From: BACL11 sp945865535
GTDB taxonomy: Bacteria > Bacteroidota > Bacteroidia > Flavobacteriales > BACL11
DNA: 64,000 nt
Assembly (NCBI GenBank): GCA_947502765.1
Contig: CANNBA010000005.1
Location: 1 to 64,000, forward strand
Reading direction: 5' to 3'
Shown here: piece after piece, positions 17,588 through 25,099 of the stretch
Numbering within the stretch: the stretch's first letter is position 1
Layout of the letters: each line of letters starts with the position of its first letter
Translations under genes and position numbers: made by a program
Notes under the pieces: generated by a model
Told to the model about the DNA's origin: nothing
The model's input: the letters and a program-made list of their open reading frames with translations, nothing else
Database searches by the model: none

Positions 17588-18451
17588 ATGGCCAACTTAA
17601 AAGAAATAAGGTCTAGAATTAAATCTGTTGGCTCAACTATGCAGATTACGTCTGCTATGAAAATGGTTTCAGCGGCAAAGCTTAAAAGAGCTCAAGATGC
17701 GATTGTTAAAATGCGACCTTATGCAAATAAGTTAACCGAATTGTTGGAGAATTTAAGTGCTAGTTTGGATAGCTCTGATGGAGGAGTTTATGCTCAAAAT
17801 AGGCAAATAAAAAAAGTTCTTCTGGTAACCATTACTTCTAACAGAGGACTTTGTGGTGGATTTAATGCGTACATTATCAAAAAAGCAAAATCTTTGATTA
17901 ATGAGGAGTATTCAAATGTCAATATCAACATTCTTTCAATTGGTAAAAAATCTTCAGAACATTTCGATAAAAATGGCTTTAATGTTGTTAGTAAGCATGA
18001 TGCTTTGTTTGGAGATTTAACATTTGATAATGTTGCAAAAGTTGCAGAGGTAATAATGGAGCAATTTGTAGCCGGAAATTATGATAAAGTAATACTGGTT
18101 TATAATCAGTTTAAAAATGCAGCTACTCAGATTATTATGGCCGAAAACTTTTTACCCGTTCAAGCAACTAAAAATGAAGAAGCCGCATCAGGAGATTATA
18201 TTTTTGAACCAACAAAACAAGAAATTGTGGAGCAATTAATCCCAAAATCATTAAAAACACAATTGTTTAAAGCTATTTTAGATTCACATGCTGCGGAGCA
18301 TGGCGCAAGAATGACGGCTATGCATAAAGCAACAGATAACGCAGGAGAGCTTAAAAAAGAATTAACCCTTACTTATAATAAAGCAAGGCAAGCTGCAATT
18401 ACAGCAGAAATACTTGAAATTGTTGGAGGGGCAGAAGCGCTAAAAGGATAA
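17588..18451 (+). CDS. atpG: ATP synthase F1 subunit gamma
   Basis: The rotor shaft of F1, 287 residues. It begins with the conserved coiled-coil helix (LKEIRSRIKSVGSTMQITSA) and ends with the matching helix (KARQAAITAEILEIVGGAEA). The middle holds ITSNRGLCGGFNAYI, typical of gamma. It starts three bases after atpA and is the last gene of the operon, followed 23 bases later by an intrinsic terminator. Confidence 0.97.
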   Translation: MANLKEIRSRIKSVGSTMQITSAMKMVSAAKLKRAQDAIVKMRPYANKLTELLENLSASLDSSDGGVYAQNRQIKKVLLVTITSNRGLCGGFNAYIIKKAKSLINEEYSNVNINILSIGKKSSEHFDKNGFNVVSKHDALFGDLTFDNVAKVAEVIMEQFVAGNYDKVILVYNQFKNAATQIIMAENFLPVQATKNEEAASGDYIFEPTKQEIVEQLIPKSLKTQLFKAILDSHAAEHGARMTAMHKATDNAGELKKELTLTYNKARQAAITAEILEIVGGAEALKG

Positions 18452-18474
18452 CTAGATATTTAATAATATTGTTT

Positions 18475-18503
18475 AAAACCCTCTTCTTAGGAAGGGGGTT
18501 TTT
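18475..18503 (+). terminator. Intrinsic terminator after atpG
   Basis: AAAACCC plus TCTTC (18475-18486) pairs with GAAGG plus GGGTTTT (18491-18502) around the loop TTAG, with a single G-T pair. The 3' arm runs into T residues followed by CATTTTT. It ends the ATP synthase operon and shows that atpD/atpC are not cotranscribed. Confidence 0.85.
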
Positions 18504-18527
18504 CATTTTTAATAAATTGAAATCATT

Positions 18528-18535
18528 TATATTTG
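18528..18535 (+). promoter_or_regulatory. -7 promoter element (TATATTTG) of enoyl-CoA hydratase gene
   Basis: Exact TAnnTTTG match, 15 bases before the ATG at 18551. It overlaps a possible TTG start at 18533, ruling that start out. Confidence 0.6.
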
Positions 18536-18550
18536 TGCAAAACAACAATT

Positions 18551-19324
18551 ATGGATTACGAAAATATTATAAGCGAACATAGAGATGGTATTTGTTACTT
18601 AACTATAAATAGACCGAAACAATTAAATGCCCTAAATGGAGCAACAATTGCCGAGCTTAATAAGGCAATTATAAATGCAGATAATGATAAATTAGTAAGA
18701 TGCATTATTTTAACTGGGGCAGAGACAAAAGCTTTTGTGGCAGGTGCTGATATTAAGGAGTTTGCATCTTTTAATTCTGCTTCCGGAGAGGATTTAGCAA
18801 GAAAAGACCAAGAGTTATTGTTCGACCTATTAGAAAATATTGGGACTCCTTCTATTGCCGCAATTAATGGATTTGCTCTAGGTGGCGGCTTAGAATTAGC
18901 AATGGCTTCTCATATTCGTATTTCCTGTGATACCGCAAAAATGGGGCTACCAGAGGTGTCTTTGGGGGTAATTCCTGGTTATGGAGGGACACAAAGATTG
19001 GCAAATTTAGTGGGCAAAGGAAAGGCTATGGAAATGATCGTCACCGCAGGTATGCTATCTGCTCATGAAGCTAAAGATTGGGGCTTGGTTAATCATGTTT
19101 GCACACAAGAAGAGTTACTTCCTCTAGCAGAAAAAATAGCTTCAAAAATCAAAACAAATTCACCTATGGCAATTGCAAAAGCAATAAAATCGATAAATGC
19201 AGGTTTTATAGCTGGTGTTGATGGCTTTGAATTAGAGAAAAAAGAATTTGGAAAGTGTTTTGGGACTTCTGAATTTATTGAAGGTACAACTGCATTTATG
19301 GAAAAAAGAAAACCTAACTTTTAA
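18551..19324 (+). CDS. Enoyl-CoA hydratase/isomerase (crotonase family)
   Basis: A 257-residue cytosolic crotonase-family enzyme, probably adding water to trans-2-enoyl-CoA in fatty-acid or amino-acid oxidation. Both glutamates needed for hydratase activity are present: one in GFALGGGLELAMAS and one in GLPEVSLGVIPGYGGTQRL. The CoA-binding loop AFVAGADIKEFA is also clear. I start it at the ATG at 18551 (MDYENIISE); a TTG six codons earlier lies in the promoter. It is the first gene of a plus-strand run with the flippase two bases later. The physiological acyl-CoA is not evident. Confidence 0.92.
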   Translation: MDYENIISEHRDGICYLTINRPKQLNALNGATIAELNKAIINADNDKLVRCIILTGAETKAFVAGADIKEFASFNSASGEDLARKDQELLFDLLENIGTPSIAAINGFALGGGLELAMASHIRISCDTAKMGLPEVSLGVIPGYGGTQRLANLVGKGKAMEMIVTAGMLSAHEAKDWGLVNHVCTQEELLPLAEKIASKIKTNSPMAIAKAIKSINAGFIAGVDGFELEKKEFGKCFGTSEFIEGTTAFMEKRKPNF

Positions 19325-19326
19325 TA

Positions 19327-20727
19327 TTGAATCCTCTTAAAAAATTAGCGAGTCAAACTGCTATTTATGGTTTGAGTAGTGTAATTGGAAGGCTGTTAAA
19401 CTACCTTCTAGTTCCCTTATATACTCGTTATTTTTTACCAGAGGAATATGCAGTAGTAATAGAAATGTACGCCTATGTTGCGTTTTTAGTTATTGTATTA
19501 ACATATGGTTTAGAAACTGCTTTTTTTCGTTTTTCAAAAAAGGAAAATGACGGAAAAGTTGTTTACAGCACAGCGCTTATTTCATTAATTATTTCCTCTG
19601 TTATTTTTGTGTTATTGATGTTTGTGGGATCATCATCAATTGCCAATTATTTGGGCTATGGTATTGAACCCAGATTTATACAGTGGTTTGCAATTATTGT
19701 TGGGCTCGACGCCATATCCTCTATTTCTTTTGCAAAGCTTAGAGAAGAAGAAAAAGCAGTCCGATTTGTCACAATAAAACTCTTTAGTATTTTTATATAT
19801 ATTGGGCTCAATCTTTATTTTATCATGCATAAAGGATTTGGAATAGAGTATATTTTTATATCAAATCTAATATCTTCCATCTTTACAATTTTGTGTTTAG
19901 TGCCAGAAATGGCCAAGGTAAAATTCACTTTTGACAAAATTCTTTGGAAAAAGATGATGATTTACGCGCTTCCCTTGCTTATTGCAGGATTAGCAGGAAC
20001 GACAAACGAAACAGTGGATAGAATTTTATTAAAACACTTATTACCAAATCCAGAAACAGCACCGTATGAATTAGGGCTTTATGGAGCTTTTTACAAGCTA
20101 TCAATCATTATGGTATTGTTTATTCAAACTTTCCGATTCGCAGCAGAACCCTTTTTCTTTGCCCAGCACAAGCAGAAAGAGGATAGAAAAATTTATGCAG
20201 ACGTGATGAAGTATTTTACTATTGTTACGATAGTAATTTTTTTAGCAGTAACAATATTTTATGATTTTGTAATTGATTTTCTAGGAACTGCATATCATGA
20301 TGAAAGAGGTTTTCTTACAGTATCAATACTACTATTAGCTAATTTATTTTTAGCAATTTTCTTCAATTTATCAATTTGGTACAAACTAACGGAGAAGACT
20401 ATTTTTGGAGCGTATTTGGCAATATTTGGAGCCATTATCACATTAGCACTTAACTTTATTTTAATCCCAAAAATTGGGTTTATTGGCTCAGCCTGGGCAA
20501 CGCTTATTTGTTATTTAAGCATGACAGCGGTCTCTTATTTTATTGGGCAAAAGCATTTTCCTATACCCTATCAAGTTGGAAGAATTTCAGCATACTTATT
20601 TAGTATGTTAGGGATATATTTTCTTGTTTACAATCATTACTTTAATTTGGGGATTAATTCCTTATTGTTATTAGGATTTATCATATTTGTCTATCTTTTG
20701 GAAAAACCAAAAAGCATAAAACTATGA
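19327..20727 (+). CDS. Oligosaccharide/lipopolysaccharide flippase (MOP superfamily)
   Basis: A 466-residue inner-membrane protein with about 12-14 hydrophobic helices, matching polysaccharide flippases of the MOP/MATE superfamily (Wzx/RfbX-like). The N-terminal pattern is typical: LKKLASQTAIYGLSSVIGRLLNYLLVPLY, split here between the amphipathic start and helix 1. The start is TTG, two bases after the hydratase stop; no ATG is available nearby. It would move a lipid-linked glycan or precursor across the inner membrane, but no glycosyltransferases are adjacent to name the cargo. Its stop overlaps the dut start by four bases. Confidence 0.87.
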   Translation: MNPLKKLASQTAIYGLSSVIGRLLNYLLVPLYTRYFLPEEYAVVIEMYAYVAFLVIVLTYGLETAFFRFSKKENDGKVVYSTALISLIISSVIFVLLMFVGSSSIANYLGYGIEPRFIQWFAIIVGLDAISSISFAKLREEEKAVRFVTIKLFSIFIYIGLNLYFIMHKGFGIEYIFISNLISSIFTILCLVPEMAKVKFTFDKILWKKMMIYALPLLIAGLAGTTNETVDRILLKHLLPNPETAPYELGLYGAFYKLSIIMVLFIQTFRFAAEPFFFAQHKQKEDRKIYADVMKYFTIVTIVIFLAVTIFYDFVIDFLGTAYHDERGFLTVSILLLANLFLAIFFNLSIWYKLTEKTIFGAYLAIFGAIITLALNFILIPKIGFIGSAWATLICYLSMTAVSYFIGQKHFPIPYQVGRISAYLFSMLGIYFLVYNHYFNLGINSLLLLGFIIFVYLLEKPKSIKL

Positions 20728-21158
20728 ATGTAAAAGTTATCAATAAATCGAAACACGATTTACCCCACTATTCAACTCCCACGTCTGCTGGAATGGATTT
20801 AAGAGCAAATATTGACGAGTCAATTCGTCTAAAACCATTAGAAAGAACCATTGTTAAAACAGGAATTTTTATGGAATTGCCAATAGGATATGAGGCTCAA
20901 GTGCGCCCAAGAAGTGGTTTGGCCTTCAAAAAAGGAATTACGGTACTTAATTCCCCAGGAACTATTGATGCGGATTATAGAGGTGAGGTTGGAGTAATTT
21001 TGGTAAACTTATCATCAGAAGAATTTGTAATTGAGGATGGGGAAAGAATAGCCCAAATGGTTATTGCCAAACATGAACAAGCAAAGTGGGTAGAGGTTGA
21101 AATTTTAGATGCTTCACAAAGAGGTGCTGGTGGATTTGGAAGTACAGGGGTAAAATAA
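20724..21158 (+). CDS. dut: dUTP diphosphatase
   Basis: Trimeric dUTPase, which splits dUTP to dUMP and diphosphate, keeping uracil out of DNA and supplying dTMP synthesis. It has 144 residues, with all five family motifs: SAGMDLRA, the loop RPRSGLA, GTIDADYRGEVGV containing the catalytic aspartate, ERIAQMVI, and the P-loop-like tail RGAGGFGSTG. It overlaps the flippase stop by four bases (ATGA) and the TPR-protein start by one base, so it is translated within a polycistronic message. Confidence 0.97.
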   Translation: MNVKVINKSKHDLPHYSTPTSAGMDLRANIDESIRLKPLERTIVKTGIFMELPIGYEAQVRPRSGLAFKKGITVLNSPGTIDADYRGEVGVILVNLSSEEFVIEDGERIAQMVIAKHEQAKWVEVEILDASQRGAGGFGSTGVK

Positions 21159-22903
21159 TGAGAAAATTTGGCTTAATATTAGCGGTTCTTCTTTTTAATG
21201 TGTCGTCTTACGCCCAATGGAAATCTTATTATCCTGAGGGAGCCCCACAAAAAAAGGAGCAAGAAAAAGTAGATAATGAAAAAAACAAAGAGCTATTCGA
21301 CACTCACTTATTTAATGCGCTTAAAGCTAAATCATTGGAAAATTATGCAGAAGCCCTAGAACATTTTGAGAAATGCATTAAGCTAGACCAAAACAACCCT
21401 CTTCCTTTTTATGAGTCTGCAATTATCAATACAGCAAATGGTTCTTACGCGCTTGCAATTGAGCAAATAAAAGTAGCTCTAAAGTTAGATCCCAAAAATA
21501 GATGGTACTGCTTATTGTATGCCGAAATATTATTCAGTAAACAGGATTTTCTTAATGCCGCCATACAGTATAAAAAATTAATTGCTCTTGAGCCGGGCAA
21601 TGAGGAGCTGTATTTTAAGTTATCAGACGCTTATATTTATGCAAATGATTTTAAAAAAGCTATTGGGGTTTATGATGATTTACAGGCCTATAAGGGAATT
21701 GATAAAATGTTATCCATGCAAAAGCACAAACTATATCGAGAGCTCAATGATATAAAGGGGGCGATTAGCGAGCTGATGGCAATACTAAAAGAATTTCCTG
21801 ATGATGTTGAAGTTATGGAAATTCTTTCGGAGTTATACCTTTTGAATGACGAAAAAGACAAAGCATTCGAATTATTTAAAAGGTTAGTAATTATTGCCCC
21901 TAATAATGGAAGAATTCACCTCACTCTTGCTGATTATTACAGAGAAAATGGAGATAATCAAAAATCATATGATGAGTTAAAACTAGCATTTAAAAGCACA
22001 GAGTTAAACATAGATACAAAAGTCAGAATTTTGATTTCCTATTACCAACTAATAGCACTTAATGAAGAGATGAAGAGTCAAGCATATGAATTGGCAGAGA
22101 TATTAATTGAGACTCATCATGAGGATTTAAAAGCCAGAGCTGTTTTTGCAGATATTTTATATACCGACAATAAATTTCAAGAGGCAAAAGTGCAATATTT
22201 GATGGTACTTGAAAAAGATAAAACCAAAAGTCAAGTTTGGAGTCAGGTACTGTTTATTCAAGCAGAACAAAATGATTTTGAAGGAATGCTAAAAACCAGT
22301 AAAGAGGCTCTTGAATATTTGCCTACGGATCCATTATTTTATTATTTTAATGGAGTTTCTAATAAGTGGTTTAAAAATTATGATGCCGCAATTAGTTCTT
22401 TAGAAATAGGGGCTGAATTTGTTGTTGAAAATCAAAATTTGTTATTGGAATTTTATTCCTCTTTAGCGGATGTTTATCATACAACAAATCAACATAAATT
22501 ATCAGATGAATATTACGAGAAAGTATTAGCGATTGACCCCGATAATGTATTGGTCTTAAATAATTACGCATATTATTTATCAATTAGAAAAATAAATTTA
22601 GAAAAGGCAAAAGAGATGTCTTTTAGATGTAATGAATTAGAAGTAGATAATGGCACCTACCAAGATACATATGCATGGGTTTTATATGAATTAAAAGAAT
22701 ATACACTAGCAAAAAAGTGGCTTTTAAAAGCGCTCTTAAATGGGAGTGATAAAAGTGCCGTAGTAGTTGAGCACTATGGAGATATTTTATATAAGCTAGG
22801 CGAAGTAGATGAAGCCTTAAATCAATGGAAAAAAGCCAAAGAATTAGGAGATGCCAGTGAATTTCTTGATCAAAAAATTAAAGAAGGGAAACTTTATGAA
22901 TAA
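21158..22903 (+). CDS. Secreted tetratricopeptide-repeat protein
   Basis: A 581-residue TPR protein with an N-terminal signal peptide (about 19 residues ending SSYAQ), so periplasmic or outer-membrane associated. From about residue 45 to the end it is built from 34-residue helical repeats, such as ALEHFEKCIKLDQNNPLPFY and EYYEKVLAIDPDNVLVLNNYA. It has no catalytic motif. Its place between dut and a DUF4292 lipoprotein is one I recall as conserved in flavobacteria. It is probably an assembly scaffold in the envelope, but this is inference. The stop overlaps the next start by eight bases. Confidence 0.85.
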   Translation: MRKFGLILAVLLFNVSSYAQWKSYYPEGAPQKKEQEKVDNEKNKELFDTHLFNALKAKSLENYAEALEHFEKCIKLDQNNPLPFYESAIINTANGSYALAIEQIKVALKLDPKNRWYCLLYAEILFSKQDFLNAAIQYKKLIALEPGNEELYFKLSDAYIYANDFKKAIGVYDDLQAYKGIDKMLSMQKHKLYRELNDIKGAISELMAILKEFPDDVEVMEILSELYLLNDEKDKAFELFKRLVIIAPNNGRIHLTLADYYRENGDNQKSYDELKLAFKSTELNIDTKVRILISYYQLIALNEEMKSQAYELAEILIETHHEDLKARAVFADILYTDNKFQEAKVQYLMVLEKDKTKSQVWSQVLFIQAEQNDFEGMLKTSKEALEYLPTDPLFYYFNGVSNKWFKNYDAAISSLEIGAEFVVENQNLLLEFYSSLADVYHTTNQHKLSDEYYEKVLAIDPDNVLVLNNYAYYLSIRKINLEKAKEMSFRCNELEVDNGTYQDTYAWVLYELKEYTLAKKWLLKALLNGSDKSAVVVEHYGDILYKLGEVDEALNQWKKAKELGDASEFLDQKIKEGKLYE

Positions 22904-23624
22904 GTTTTTTTCTCTAGTAATATTGACAGTTATTTTAACTTCTTGTGGGGTAAAAAAAATAACAACTACTGATTTTTCTGTTCCACCAAAAAATGCTATA
23001 GAACTTATAAAAAGAGTTAATTCCAAAAACAGTTATCCTAAATGGCTGAGTTTAACAGGAAAAGCACAGATCGTGCAAAAAGATCAGGATATTACACTGA
23101 GTATACATATAAAAAACAGAAAAGATAGTATTATTTGGCTCTCAGCTAGCGGTCCTTTTGGTATTGAAATAATTAGAGCACAACTCACTCCAGACTCCAT
23201 TTATTTTGTAAACAGAATTACCAAAACATACTTAATAAAACCGGCATCACAGCTAAAAGAGTTTATAAAGTCAGAGTTATCATTTTATGATTTGCAAGAC
23301 ATAATTACTGCTAATCCTAAGATTTTAAAAAAGGATTATAAATTGGAACTAAGAGCTACCGATTTTTATTTGGCTGAGGATAGCTCTAGTTATTCTGTTA
23401 CTAGTAATTACAGAATTCAAAATGCTAAATTTGTCGATCATAAAATGAATTTAGAATTTTCACTGGAAGATTATCAAGAAACAGATAATTTTCCAAGAAA
23501 GTTTGCTCTAAAAGTGGAAGCGGAGGAATCTTTTGAAGCAACTATAAATTATTCAAAAGTTGAATTTAATAAACCACAAAAAATCGTATTTGAAATACCA
23601 GATTCCTATGATGAAATTAAATAG
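22896..23624 (+). CDS. DUF4292 family lipoprotein (possible LolA/LolB-like fold)
   Basis: A 242-residue predicted lipoprotein: signal MNKFFSLVILTVILTSC with the lipid cysteine at C17. I start it at the ATG at 22896; an earlier in-frame start lies within the TPR gene and would hide the signal. The DUF4292 core is clear (SIHIKNRKDSIIWLSASG and PFGIEIIRAQLTPDSIYFVN). The pattern of amphipathic strands and the context suggest a LolB/LolA-like lipid-binding fold, which would fit lipoprotein transfer to the outer membrane. That is inference from pattern, not proof. It overlaps the EnvC-like gene start by 14 bases. Confidence 0.75.
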   Translation: MNKFFSLVILTVILTSCGVKKITTTDFSVPPKNAIELIKRVNSKNSYPKWLSLTGKAQIVQKDQDITLSIHIKNRKDSIIWLSASGPFGIEIIRAQLTPDSIYFVNRITKTYLIKPASQLKEFIKSELSFYDLQDIITANPKILKKDYKLELRATDFYLAEDSSSYSVTSNYRIQNAKFVDHKMNLEFSLEDYQETDNFPRKFALKVEAEESFEATINYSKVEFNKPQKIVFEIPDSYDEIK

Positions 23625-24867
23625 CTATTTATTATTTCTAGCAGCCATTTGTATGTCTACTGTACTTACAGCACAAACAAAAGAAGATTTAAAAAAACAA
23701 AAATCAGAGCTTGAAAAAGAGATTAGTTATACCACTGAACTGCTTAATAAAACCAAGTCAAGCAAAACAAAATCGCTCACTCAATTAAAGCTATTAGAAA
23801 GCCAAATCAAAACTAAGCAAAAGTTGTTAAATGCTTTAAATACAGAGATAAAAGGAATAAATAAAGACATCAAGAAAACAGAGGTTTTGATTATAGAAAC
23901 AGAGCAAGAAATTATAGCAGAAGAACAAAATTTAAAAAATCTAAAGCAGGAATATGCTAAAATGATTTATGCGGCTTTTAAGCAAAAAGGCAAGAGAAAT
24001 GATCTGATGTTTATTGTTTCCGCTTCTGATTTTAATCAAGCATATAAAAGGATGCTATACTTAAAACAATATTCGGTATTTAGAAAAAATCAGGCAATTA
24101 AGATAGCGGAAAGTCAGAAGGAGTTAGTAAAGAAAAAAGAGAAATTAGCACAACAAAAAGACAGGCTTATTGAAGAATCTGCTACAAAAACAATCTTAGT
24201 AGGATCTGAAAAAAAGGAGCTTGAAAGCGTAAATAGTACTAAAAATGAAAAACAGACTTTAGTAAATGACCTAAGCAAGTCAGAGAAATTATTCAAAAAG
24301 CAGATTCAAGATAAGCAAAATAAAGCAAAAGCACTTGACGATAAAATACGAAAAATAATACAAGAAGAAATTGCAAAAGTTAGAGGGGAGACAAAGAAAA
24401 ATACTGGAAATGACAGTTATAATCTAACTCCTGAAGCACTAGCTCTTTCTTCAGGATTTACAAACAATCAAGGCAAATTACCATGGCCACTAGAAAAAGG
24501 CGTAATTATTACTAGATATGGAAAACAAAAACATCCTGTTTTTGCAGCAGTTGAAACATTTAATAATGGGATTGATATTGCAACAGATAAAAATACAGCT
24601 GTTAGGGTAGTTTTTGATGGAACTGTGTCTCGAATTTTCTTCATAAAAGGAGAAGGCAAGGCAATTTTAATAAATCATGGAGAGTATTTTAGTGTTTATT
24701 CAGGCTTAAAAGAAGTTACAGTAAAAGTAGGAGATAAATTGCTTTCAAAAGAGAAAATAGGTATTGTGCTAACTCATGAAGAAGAAAATAAAACAGAACT
24801 TCATTTTGAAATTTGGAAGGGCTATGATAAGCAAGATCCATCAAAGTGGCTGTATAATGCCTATTAA
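23611..24867 (+). CDS. EnvC-like protein with degenerate LytM domain
   Basis: A 418-residue periplasmic protein: signal peptide (MKLNSYLLFLAAICMSTVLTAQ region), a long coiled coil at about residues 22-260, and a C-terminal LytM domain. The zinc site is broken: the usual first histidine of HxGxD is asparagine (FNNGIDI), and GPHLHFE reads TELHFEIW, losing another. This is the pattern of EnvC/NlpD-type activators, which switch on amidases instead of cutting peptidoglycan themselves. EnvC acts at division sites with FtsEX; no ftsEX or amidase is in view. The start could also be the ATG one codon earlier. Confidence 0.85.
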   Translation: MKLNSYLLFLAAICMSTVLTAQTKEDLKKQKSELEKEISYTTELLNKTKSSKTKSLTQLKLLESQIKTKQKLLNALNTEIKGINKDIKKTEVLIIETEQEIIAEEQNLKNLKQEYAKMIYAAFKQKGKRNDLMFIVSASDFNQAYKRMLYLKQYSVFRKNQAIKIAESQKELVKKKEKLAQQKDRLIEESATKTILVGSEKKELESVNSTKNEKQTLVNDLSKSEKLFKKQIQDKQNKAKALDDKIRKIIQEEIAKVRGETKKNTGNDSYNLTPEALALSSGFTNNQGKLPWPLEKGVIITRYGKQKHPVFAAVETFNNGIDIATDKNTAVRVVFDGTVSRIFFIKGEGKAILINHGEYFSVYSGLKEVTVKVGDKLLSKEKIGIVLTHEEENKTELHFEIWKGYDKQDPSKWLYNAY

Positions 24868-24878
24868 ATCAAAAAGCA

Positions 24879-24886
24879 TAAATTTG
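24879..24886 (+). promoter_or_regulatory. -7 promoter element (TAAATTTG) before tatA
   Basis: Exact TAnnTTTG match, 24 bases before the tatA ATG and 12 bases past the EnvC-like stop. No clear -33 element was found. Confidence 0.5.
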
Positions 24887-24910
24887 CACCATAATTAAAT
24901 TTAAGAAATT

Positions 24911-25087
24911 ATGAATTCAGCATTATTATTAGGAATGATTGGCCCGAGGGAAGTTGTATTAATTGTTTTGGTTATTTTATTAATGTTTGGAGGTAAAAAA
25001 ATACCAGAGTTAATGAGAGGATTAGGTAAAGGAATGAGCGAGTTTAAAAAAGGGAAAGAAGAAGGTAATGAAAAAAAAGAAGATTAA
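24911..25087 (+). CDS. tatA: Twin-arginine translocase subunit TatA
   Basis: A 58-residue protein, easily missed by length cut-offs. It has the full TatA/TatE architecture: short N-terminus, one membrane helix (EVVLIVLVILLMFGG), the hinge FGGKKIPEL, the amphipathic helix MRGLGKGMSEFKKGK, and a charged tail (EEGNEKKED). TatA multimers form the pore that lets folded proteins with twin-arginine signals cross the inner membrane together with TatC. No tatC is in this window. A promoter element sits upstream, and gatA begins 12 bases after the stop. The region next to M23/EnvC-like peptidase genes is a frequent home for tatA in this phylum. Confidence 0.92.
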   Translation: MNSALLLGMIGPREVVLIVLVILLMFGGKKIPELMRGLGKGMSEFKKGKEEGNEKKED

Positions 25088-25099
25088 TTTTTAGTAGTT

